Assembly (NCBI RefSeq): GCF_001911425.1 | Contig: NZ_MPPL01000001.1 | Location: forward strand, 2,290,616-2,341,492 | Direction: 5' to 3' | DNA length: 50,877 nt | DNA from: Mucilaginibacter polytrichastri | GTDB taxonomy: Bacteria; Bacteroidota; Bacteroidia; Sphingobacteriales; Sphingobacteriaceae | Shown: positions 24,916-31,882 of the stretch, in pieces | Position numbering within the stretch: the stretch's first letter is position 1 | Layout: the number at the start of each line of letters is the position of its first letter | The notes under the pieces: model-generated | What the model was told of the DNA's origin: nothing | What the model saw: the letters and a program-made list of their open reading frames with translations, nothing else | The model's database searches: none | Made by a program: the position numbers and the translations under genes

Positions 24916-26166
24916 TTCTTCTTCCTCTTTACTTTTATAACTTCTGCCAATGAGTTTGTTTAGCGACAAACCCTGCACAATAACAGAGAATAGTACTATA
25001 AAATAGCTTCCGGCTAAAATAATGTACCTGTATTTGTTATGTGGTAATGACAAAGCAAGTGCTATCGAAATCCCACCGCGTAAACCAGCCCAGGTTAATA
25101 TGTTTACATCCTTGTATCTGATATTAAGTGATTGCTTTAAAAAAGTGAGCGGTAAGGTAATGCTGATCCACCGGGCAATCAGTATCAAAACGATAGAAAC
25201 TGTTCCTGTTATCCAGTAGTTATTCAAAAATGGCAGCTCGATGATCTGCAATCCTATCATCACAAACAATATCGTATTCAGGATCTCATCTATCAGTTTC
25301 CAGAACCGTTCGAGCGATTGATGAGAGGTTTCTTTGCTATTGATGTTGATAGAGCGAATCCCTGTAAGGATCCCCGCCGATACCACCGCCAATGGGACTG
25401 ACAAATGCAAGTATGTAGCGATGAGTGAAATACCCATCACCAAGGCAAGCGACAACAGTACAATAGTTTGAAAATCGGTGATCGATTTCATTAAGCGATA
25501 TACAAAATACCCGCAGATTAAACCCAGCGCAATGCCGCCAAATACCTCGCGGCAAAACAAAATCACGGTTTGCATCATATCAATTTTGGTACTGTTGGTT
25601 TGGATAATTTCCAGGATGGTAATAAACAGTACTAAACCTACCCCGTCATTAAACAATGATTCGCCGGTAATAATGGTACTAAGATGTGAAGGCAATTTAG
25701 TCTTTTTAATGATAGCCGATACCGCTACAGGATCGGTTGGCGACACCACAGCACCAAATAAAAAGCAATAAATAAGCGGTACCTTAATATCAAACAACCG
25801 CATCCCGCTATAAAACAGTAACCCAAACGCTACTGTAGAAAGAATAACACCTATAGTACTTAGCAATAGCACGGGGCGCATTTCGCGTTTCAGCTTGTCA
25901 GTATCGAGGTTAAACGACCCTGCAAAAAGCAGGAAACCCAGCATAATATTTAATACGGCTTCAGAAAAGTCTATATTTTTAGCAAGCGCAGTCAGATATT
26001 TCTGGAAAACGGGATTAATGCGATCAAGAACAATAATCAGTATAGAAACGATAGTGCCGATGGTCATAACACCTATCGTAACCGGAAGTTTAATAAAGCG
26101 GGCATTAATGTAAGAATACCCTGCACTTACAATTACCAATAAGGCTATAATTACAAATAAATTCAT
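24904..26166 (-). CDS. CPA1-family Na+(K+)/H+ antiporter
   Basis: 420 residues, almost wholly hydrophobic, with about 12 membrane helices. Conserved CPA1 blocks are LLFAGSFNLD, FGAVVSPTDPVAVSAI and GESLFNDGVGLVLF with the ion-binding Asn-Asp pair, and WAGLRGGISIALALSLP near the C-terminus. It exchanges cations for protons across the inner membrane for pH and salt balance. There is no long cytoplasmic TrkA domain; the protein ends after SYKSKEEEELPA. It is downstream of the NDH-2 gene on the same strand but separated by a strong hairpin. The 3' end overlaps paiB. Confidence 0.9.
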   Translation of the reverse strand: MNLFVIIALLVIVSAGYSYINARFIKLPVTIGVMTIGTIVSILIIVLDRINPVFQKYLTALAKNIDFSEAVLNIMLGFLLFAGSFNLDTDKLKREMRPVLLLSTIGVILSTVAFGLLFYSGMRLFDIKVPLIYCFLFGAVVSPTDPVAVSAIIKKTKLPSHLSTIITGESLFNDGVGLVLFITILEIIQTNSTKIDMMQTVILFCREVFGGIALGLICGYFVYRLMKSITDFQTIVLLSLALVMGISLIATYLHLSVPLAVVSAGILTGIRSININSKETSHQSLERFWKLIDEILNTILFVMIGLQIIELPFLNNYWITGTVSIVLILIARWISITLPLTFLKQSLNIRYKDVNILTWAGLRGGISIALALSLPHNKYRYIILAGSYFIVLFSVIVQGLSLNKLIGRSYKSKEEEELPA

Positions 26167-26171
26167 CCTTT

Positions 26172-26215
26172 AATTTTAGGTGTTACACTTTATATATGCT
26201 GTAACACCTAAAATT
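26172..26215. terminator. 16-bp perfect-stem hairpin between NDH-2 and antiporter genes
   Basis: AATTTTAGGTGTTACA (26172-26187) pairs perfectly with TGTAACACCTAAAATT (26200-26215) around a 12-base loop. It fills the 57-base gap, 8 bases after the NDH-2 stop and 5 bases before the antiporter start (minus strand). It looks like a terminator for NDH-2, or a site controlling antiporter translation. Confidence 0.7.
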
Positions 26216-26223
26216 GAATTTAG

Positions 26224-27528
26224 TTATTTAGAAATTGGATCAACCATCCTGGTCTTGTTATCAAAAAACCTTACTATCAATCTATTGTCACTATTTTTAG
26301 TGAAATAATTTATAGCCCAGCTAAAAAACACGATGAGTTTATTGCTGAAACCCGCCAATGAAATAATGTGTACAATAACCCACAGCACCCATGCAAAAAA
26401 GCCCTGAAACTTTATTTTGCCCAAATCTGCCACGGCCTGGTTACGGCCAACAGTTGCCAGCGTACCCCTATCCGCATATTTAAATGCCTGGGTAGGCTTA
26501 CCGTTAATGAGGTTCAAAATGTTTTTAGCAAGCTGTTTACCCTGCTGTATAGCAACCTGTGCCACACCGGGATGGCCGTTAGGTGTTTCGGGAGTGGTTA
26601 CAAGAGCCACATCACCAATGGCAAATACATTTTGAAAGCCCTTTATCCGGTTAATCTCGTCTGTTTGTATCCGTTGTCCGCGGGCAATAATTTCTGCGGG
26701 GATACCTTCGGGCACCTCTCCTTTTACACCTGCTGCCCAAAACACATTGCGCGATTTAATTTTTACACCATTATCAATCTGCACACAATCGCCATCATAA
26801 TGCTGTACGTGTACATCATTATAAATAATTACACCTTTATCAAGCAGGTATTTTTTGGCTTTGGCCGATGCCTCCGGCGACATAGCACCAAGCAGTACAG
26901 GTTTGCCTTCGGCTATAAAAACCCGCATCCTATCAGGGGTTAGCTGTGGATAATCGGCAGTAAGCATGTGTAAACGCATTTCGGCTAAGGCACCGGCAAG
27001 TTCAACACCTGTGGCACCACCACCCACAACTACAAACGTAAGCAAAGCTTCGCTCTCCAACGGGTCATCGGTAACCAATGCCTTTTCAAGATTCTGCAAT
27101 ATTAAGCTACGAATGTTTAATGCCTCCGGGATATTCTTCATCGGCAAACTAAAGTGTTCTACCTCATTATTACCAAAAAAGTTGGTATTGGCACCAGTCG
27201 CAATTACCAGGTAATCATATTTAACCTCGCCTATGTCGGCTGTAATGGTATTGCTTTCGGCGTTAATCTTTTTTACTTCGGCCAAATGAAAGGTGAAGTT
27301 CTTTTGATTGTGAAACATCCGCCTGATCGGGAAACCGATAGAATCGCCATCAATTGCGCCCATGGCAACCTGGTAAAGCAAGGGCTGAAAGGTGTGGTAA
27401 TTATGCTTATCCAGCATAATTACTTCAACCGGTTTACCAGACAATCTTTTAGCCACCTGGATGCCCCCAAACCCGCCGCCAACAATTACTATTCTGGGAA
27501 GCCCGGGTGTGGTTTGTGATAAATTCAT
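26224..27528 (-). CDS. ndh: Type II NADH dehydrogenase (NDH-2, FAD-dependent)
   Basis: 434 residues. The FAD-binding loop IVIVGGGFGGIQVAKRL is at the N-terminus, followed by KHNYHTFQPLLYQVAMG, the NDH-2 signature. The NADH-binding loop FVVVGGGATGVELAGALAEM and FAIGDVALV (FAD ribityl site) come later. VAQVAIQQGKQLAKNI is the quinone-side AQxAxQQG motif of NDH-2. The C-terminus has hydrophobic and amphipathic segments for membrane attachment. It oxidises NADH and reduces quinone without pumping protons. The gene diverges from the alpha/beta hydrolase of the second arginine block across 136 bases. Confidence 0.93.
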   Translation of the reverse strand: MNLSQTTPGLPRIVIVGGGFGGIQVAKRLSGKPVEVIMLDKHNYHTFQPLLYQVAMGAIDGDSIGFPIRRMFHNQKNFTFHLAEVKKINAESNTITADIGEVKYDYLVIATGANTNFFGNNEVEHFSLPMKNIPEALNIRSLILQNLEKALVTDDPLESEALLTFVVVGGGATGVELAGALAEMRLHMLTADYPQLTPDRMRVFIAEGKPVLLGAMSPEASAKAKKYLLDKGVIIYNDVHVQHYDGDCVQIDNGVKIKSRNVFWAAGVKGEVPEGIPAEIIARGQRIQTDEINRIKGFQNVFAIGDVALVTTPETPNGHPGVAQVAIQQGKQLAKNILNLINGKPTQAFKYADRGTLATVGRNQAVADLGKIKFQGFFAWVLWVIVHIISLAGFSNKLIVFFSWAINYFTKNSDNRLIVRFFDNKTRMVDPISK

Positions 27529-27664
27529 ATATATTGATTATACAGCTATTTTAAAAATTCAATTGACACACTTTTAACCCCTGCCACAAACTTATGTTTC
27601 ATAAAAACCAATTTTATGAAATTGATTATGCATAATTAGTATTTTAGCCGCGATTTAAACGTTT

Positions 27665-28624
27665 ATGAAAAACATTTACTTATTACTGACAGGACTACTA
27701 TTAAACTTCGCCGCAATTGCACAGCAAAAAACGGTTGACAGCTGGACAGACGGCAAGTACATTAATGTAAATGGTGCCAAATTATGGGTAGTTACCGTTG
27801 GCGAAGGAGACCCAATTATATTTATAGCAGGCGGCCCCGGCGGTGCTCATCTTGGTTTAAGAAGTTTTGATAAACTGGCTGATAACCATCATCAGTTAAT
27901 TTACTTTGATGCATTTGGCCGTGGTAAATCTGATACTGCTAAAGTAGTAAGTGAATACACGCTCGAACGCGATATTGAAGACATCGAAGGCCTGCGTAAA
28001 GCCCTCAAATTAGACAAAATAACCGTATTAGGCCATTCTTATGGTGGTGTAGTTGCACAAGGTTATGCCGTTAAATATGCTACCCATCTGAGCCATCTGA
28101 TATTAGCCGATACCTTTCACAGCTTTGTAATGTGGCAAGAAAACGACGACAATTCTAACCACGAGATCAAAACCAATTACCCCGAAGTTTGGAAGGAGCT
28201 AAGCGAACTGCGCGAGCAAGGGGCTATATCAAGCGATGCCAAACATCAGGAAATATATGGCCGCGTACCTTATGGTTTTCTGTATGCCTACAACCCGTCT
28301 AAATTTGAAGGCGGGGGTAATAAGCCCTACCCTAACCCCATGAACAGCAAACTTTACTACCAGATGGTGGGTAAAGATGGCGACTTTATTGTTGGCAGCG
28401 ATATCGGCACGTTTGATTACCGCAAGCAACTGAAAAATCTTAAAATGCCCATACTAATAATAGGTGGCCGCTACGACCGTGTGGCTGTACCCTGGATGAT
28501 GGTAAAGTATAAAGAATACTGCCCGCAGGCCCAATTTGTAATGTTCGAAAAATCGGGACATAACCCACAAGTAGAAGAACCAGAAAAAGAGTTCACTGTA
28601 ATTAATTCATTCTTAGCTAAATAA
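27665..28624 (+). CDS. Exported alpha/beta hydrolase, prolyl-iminopeptidase-like
   Basis: 319 residues with a signal peptide ending AIAQ near residue 19. The oxyanion loop AGGPGGAHLG (HGGPG-like), the segment YFDAFGRGKSD and the nucleophile elbow VLGHSYGGVVAQ place it with peptidase family S33. The final block KSGHNPQVEEPEKE supplies the catalytic His and GGRYDRV the Asp. The gene stops a single base before argB, so it is probably co-transcribed with argB and proC. An S33 enzyme with proline-type specificity beside proC is suggestive, but the export signal places it outside the cytoplasm. Its substrate is unknown. Confidence 0.85.
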   Translation: MKNIYLLLTGLLLNFAAIAQQKTVDSWTDGKYINVNGAKLWVVTVGEGDPIIFIAGGPGGAHLGLRSFDKLADNHHQLIYFDAFGRGKSDTAKVVSEYTLERDIEDIEGLRKALKLDKITVLGHSYGGVVAQGYAVKYATHLSHLILADTFHSFVMWQENDDNSNHEIKTNYPEVWKELSELREQGAISSDAKHQEIYGRVPYGFLYAYNPSKFEGGGNKPYPNPMNSKLYYQMVGKDGDFIVGSDIGTFDYRKQLKNLKMPILIIGGRYDRVAVPWMMVKYKEYCPQAQFVMFEKSGHNPQVEEPEKEFTVINSFLAK

Positions 28625-28625
28625 A

Positions 28626-29426
28626 ATGGCTGATATAAAGCAACTCCATGTCATTAAAATTGGTGGCAACGTAATAGATAACTCAGAGAATTTATACCAT
28701 TTTCTAAAAGATTTTACTGCGCTTAAAGGCCATAAAATATTAGTGCATGGTGGCGGTAAAGTGGCTACACAAATTGCCGAAACCATGGGTATAGAGTCTC
28801 AACTGGTAGATGGGCGGCGCATAACCGACATTGAAACCCTGCGTGTGGTAACTATGGTTTATGGTGGGTTAATCAATAAAAACATTGTAGCCCAGCTGCA
28901 GCGTTTCGGTACCAATGCCATTGGCTTAACCGGTGCCGATGGTAACTTTATCCGCGCGGTTAAACGCCCTGTAAAAACGATAGATTATGGTTTTGTGGGC
29001 GATCTGGACGATAAGTCAATTGATGCAGATGCTATCAGCCGTTTAATGGAAGCAGGTTTTACGCCGGCTTTTTGCGCCCTTACCCATGATGGCGAAGGCC
29101 AGATGCTGAATACAAACGCCGATACCATTGCCTCTGCCCTTGCAGTTGCTTTATCCAAGCATTACGAAACCACGCTGATCTATTGTTTCGAGAAAAAAGG
29201 GGTGCTGCAGGATATTAATGATGAGGACTCACTAATCCGCGAGATTGACCCTATCCGGTATGAGGAATTGAAAAAAGCAGAGATTATACATAGTGGCATG
29301 CTACCCAAACTGGATAATGCTTTTACAGCAATATCGTGCGGTGTAAAGGCGGTAATTATTGGTAAGGCAGATGAATTAAGTACCTTACAAAAAAACAAAC
29401 CATTTGGTACACGTTTAAGCAAATAA
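28626..29426 (+). CDS. argB: N-acetyl/N-succinylglutamate kinase
   Basis: 266 residues. Amino-acid-kinase motifs: VIKIGGNVID at the N-terminus, ILVHGGGKVATQIAETMG for phosphate binding, DGRRITD, GLTGADGNFI and MLNTNADTIASALA. It phosphorylates N-acylglutamate, the second step of the pathway; the argF' type suggests a succinyl substrate is possible. There is no N-terminal extension of the arginine-sensitive kind, so feedback by arginine is less certain. It starts one base after the hydrolase stop and ends one base before proC, a tight translational unit. Confidence 0.95.
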   Translation: MADIKQLHVIKIGGNVIDNSENLYHFLKDFTALKGHKILVHGGGKVATQIAETMGIESQLVDGRRITDIETLRVVTMVYGGLINKNIVAQLQRFGTNAIGLTGADGNFIRAVKRPVKTIDYGFVGDLDDKSIDADAISRLMEAGFTPAFCALTHDGEGQMLNTNADTIASALAVALSKHYETTLIYCFEKKGVLQDINDEDSLIREIDPIRYEELKKAEIIHSGMLPKLDNAFTAISCGVKAVIIGKADELSTLQKNKPFGTRLSK

Positions 29427-29427
29427 C

Positions 29428-30240
29428 ATGGACACAAAACATATCACCGTTTTAGGCAGCGGTAACATAGGCCTGTCACTGGCCAAAGGCTTGGTAAAGG
29501 CTAACATATTTGAGCCAGAGAATATTACTTTAACACGCCGTAATGTAGCAGCGCTACAGCCTTATGCCGAGTTGGGTTATAACACCACAGCTAACAATCC
29601 AGAAGCCGTTGCTAAAGCTGATATTATTGTGCTGGCTGTTTTGCCACAGCAACTCAATAAGTTGCTAGACGAAATTAAACCGTCACTTGATCCTAAAAAG
29701 CACTTACTCATTTCCGTAATTTCCGGCGTAAACTGCCAGGATGTATGTAACCATTTGGGCTTTGATATCGAAGTGGTACGCGCTATGCCAAACACGGCAA
29801 TTGCCATTGGCCAGTCAATGACCTGTTTGGCTAGCAGCAATGCATCGGCAGAGAACCTTACCCTGGTAAAATCGATGTTTGATACCGTGGGTGTAAGCAT
29901 CCAGATCAATGAAGAGCTGATGACTTCGGCAACTGCACTTTGTGCTTGTGGTATAGCTTTCTTCCTGCGCTCTATCCGCGCGGCATCACAAGGCGGCACC
30001 GAAATTGGCTTCCATGCGCATGATGCCCTTAAAATGGCTGCTCAAACGGCCAAAGGCGCTGCCGACTTGTTATTGCAGCTATCATCACACCCTGAGCAGG
30101 AAATTGATAAGGTTACATCGCCAAAAGGCTGTACCATTGCCGGCTTAAATGAGATGGAGCACAACGGCTTTAGCTCGGCTATGATTAAGGGGATTAAAAT
30201 GTCGGCAGAAAAGGCCGGCGTATTATATAAGAACGACTAA
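29428..30240 (+). CDS. proC: Pyrroline-5-carboxylate reductase
   Basis: 270 residues. The N-terminal NAD(P) loop is ITVLGSGNIGLSLAKGL. IVLAVLPQQL, VVRAMPNTAIAIGQSMT and the C-terminal signature TVASPKGCT-like block (KVTSPKGCTIAGLNEME) are diagnostic. It reduces pyrroline-5-carboxylate to proline. Its place beside argB is common in Bacteroidota arg clusters and links glutamate-derived proline and arginine synthesis. A 105-base gap with inverted repeats separates it from the aspartate kinase gene. Confidence 0.95.
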   Translation: MDTKHITVLGSGNIGLSLAKGLVKANIFEPENITLTRRNVAALQPYAELGYNTTANNPEAVAKADIIVLAVLPQQLNKLLDEIKPSLDPKKHLLISVISGVNCQDVCNHLGFDIEVVRAMPNTAIAIGQSMTCLASSNASAENLTLVKSMFDTVGVSIQINEELMTSATALCACGIAFFLRSIRAASQGGTEIGFHAHDALKMAAQTAKGAADLLLQLSSHPEQEIDKVTSPKGCTIAGLNEMEHNGFSSAMIKGIKMSAEKAGVLYKND

Positions 30241-30244
30241 ATGT

Positions 30245-30324
30245 GTTGTCTGTTGTGAGTTGTCTGTTGTCAGTAAGTCTCACAGCAGACAACTGATAAC
30301 TATAAAAAGCTGACAACAGATAAC
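30245..30324. repeat. Interleaved TTGTC/GACAA inverted repeats
   Basis: Two inverted pairs overlap. GTTGTCTGTTGTGAG (30245-30259) pairs with 30279-30293 with one mismatch. GTTGTCTGTTGTCAG (30259-30273) pairs with 30310-30324 with one mismatch. The left arms are near-direct repeats of each other. They end about 20 bases before the aspartate kinase ATG. Similar (T)GACAACTGACAAC runs are, from memory, common between genes in this group. Confidence 0.7.
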
Positions 30325-30345
30325 CGACAACTGACAACTATTTCA

Positions 30346-31722
30346 ATGTTAACTGTAGAAAAAATTGGGGGCACATCCATGACTGCCCTGCAAGATGTAA
30401 TTGACAACATCATTGTATTTAACCGTAAAGATGAGCAGCTATACAACCGCATATTTGTGGTGTCTGCTTTCTCTGGCGTTACAAATTTATTGCTTGAAGA
30501 TAAAAAAACAGGCAAACCGGGTGTTTACCATAAGCTGGCTAATTTTCAAAATTTCCATCAGCCACTAAAAACACTGGTTACCCGTTTAAAAGAAATTAAC
30601 AAAAGTTATGCTGGCCTGGGTTTAAACGTACCCGTGGCCGATCAGTATATCGAGAACCACATTAAAAAAGCCGCAGGGTATTTGGATAACTTATCTAACA
30701 TTCTGGCTTCGGGTTATGTAAACAAAGACGGTATTTTATTGGCCGCGCGAGAAATCCTGGCCTCTATTGGTGAAAGTCATTCGGCTTATAATTTTACCAA
30801 TATCCTGCAAAACATGGGCATCAATGCCACCCTGGTTGATCTGAGCGGCTTTGACGACCATCATTCCTATACCATCGATCAGCGGATTAAAAAGTCGGTT
30901 AAGGATATTGATTTTGAGAAAACCATCTGTATTGTAACCGGCTATGCCAAAGGCACCGAAGGTATTATGCGCGAATTTGACCGTGGTTACTCTGAGGTTA
31001 CCTTCAGTAAAATTGCAGTTGCGGTAAAGCCGGAAGAAGCCATCATTCACAAAGAATACCATTTATGTACCGCCGACCCGGTTTTGGTTGGGATAGATAA
31101 CTGCTCGCCTATTGGGTTCACCAATTACGATGTAGCCGATCAGTTAGCTGATATCGGTATGGAAGCCATTCACCCGAAAGCATCAAAACCACTGGAGATC
31201 AATGGCATTAATCTGCGGATTAAAAATACTTTCGAGCCGGAGCATCCGGGTACCCTAATCACCCAGGATTATATTTCTCCGCACAAGCGGGTAGAGGTAA
31301 TTAGCGGAACTAAGAAAGTAATGATGATTGATGTTTACGACCCGCTGATGGTGGGCAACGTGGGTTCGGATTTACAGATCATGCAGTTGTTTTACAAACA
31401 CGGGGTAAGTTACAGCTTTAAGGCAACCAGCGCCAACAGTATCTCTATTGTGATCTGGGAAAAAGATTTCAGCAAAAAACTGATCCAGGAACTGGAAGAC
31501 GAGTTTGAAAAAGTTACCGTTGAACACATGGCCATGGTGTGCCTTATCGGTTCTAATATGGATCAACCCGGGTTATTAGCAAAATCAGCGCACGCATTTG
31601 CCGAAAATGGTATCAATATTAAAAGCTGCGGCTTTGCACTGCGCAAAGTGAACATCCAGTTTTTGGTAGCGCGAGATGATTTTGATAAAGCAATACTAGC
31701 GTTAAATAAAGCGATGGCTTGA
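30346..31722 (+). CDS. lysC: Aspartate kinase with C-terminal ACT domains
   Basis: 458 residues. The N-terminal motif VEKIGGTSM is the kinase KxGGTS signature, and FVVSAFSGVTNLLL and VTGYAKGTEGIMREFDRGYSEVT follow the kinase fold. From about residue 310 the sequence has two ACT-type regulatory folds (VSYSFKATSANSISI and MDQPGLLAKSAHAFAENGINIKSCG), consistent with feedback control by lysine or threonine. It catalyses the first step to lysine, methionine and threonine. The gene follows the arginine/proline block but is separated by repeats and ends at a hairpin, so it may be its own unit. Which amino acid inhibits it cannot be told. Confidence 0.9.
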   Translation: MLTVEKIGGTSMTALQDVIDNIIVFNRKDEQLYNRIFVVSAFSGVTNLLLEDKKTGKPGVYHKLANFQNFHQPLKTLVTRLKEINKSYAGLGLNVPVADQYIENHIKKAAGYLDNLSNILASGYVNKDGILLAAREILASIGESHSAYNFTNILQNMGINATLVDLSGFDDHHSYTIDQRIKKSVKDIDFEKTICIVTGYAKGTEGIMREFDRGYSEVTFSKIAVAVKPEEAIIHKEYHLCTADPVLVGIDNCSPIGFTNYDVADQLADIGMEAIHPKASKPLEINGINLRIKNTFEPEHPGTLITQDYISPHKRVEVISGTKKVMMIDVYDPLMVGNVGSDLQIMQLFYKHGVSYSFKATSANSISIVIWEKDFSKKLIQELEDEFEKVTVEHMAMVCLIGSNMDQPGLLAKSAHAFAENGINIKSCGFALRKVNIQFLVARDDFDKAILALNKAMA

Positions 31723-31730
31723 GTTGAGGC

Positions 31731-31784
31731 GAAAGGAAAAAGGTGAAAAGCAAAAGGGTTTCCTACTTTCACCTTTTCCCTTTC
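31731..31784 (+). terminator. Hairpin after the aspartate kinase gene
   Basis: An 18-base arm, GAAAGGAAAAAGGTGAAA (31731-31748), pairs with TTTCACCTTTTCCCTTTC (31767-31784) with one mismatch. A T-rich stretch follows. It starts eight bases after the stop codon. The AAAGGTGAAA unit is also a frequent intergenic repeat type in this phylum (from memory). Confidence 0.6.
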
Positions 31785-31882
31785 ACTTTTAACCTCCCTT
31801 AATGTAACTTTTTAATCACTTACTACAAACGAGTTCAATTTTTAAGATATTTAATCTCTTAATTGATAATTGAACTTGATTT

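Noticed and set aside
30245..30324. CRISPR-like array
   Set aside because: The units are inverted and interleaved, without equal spacers or cas genes nearby.
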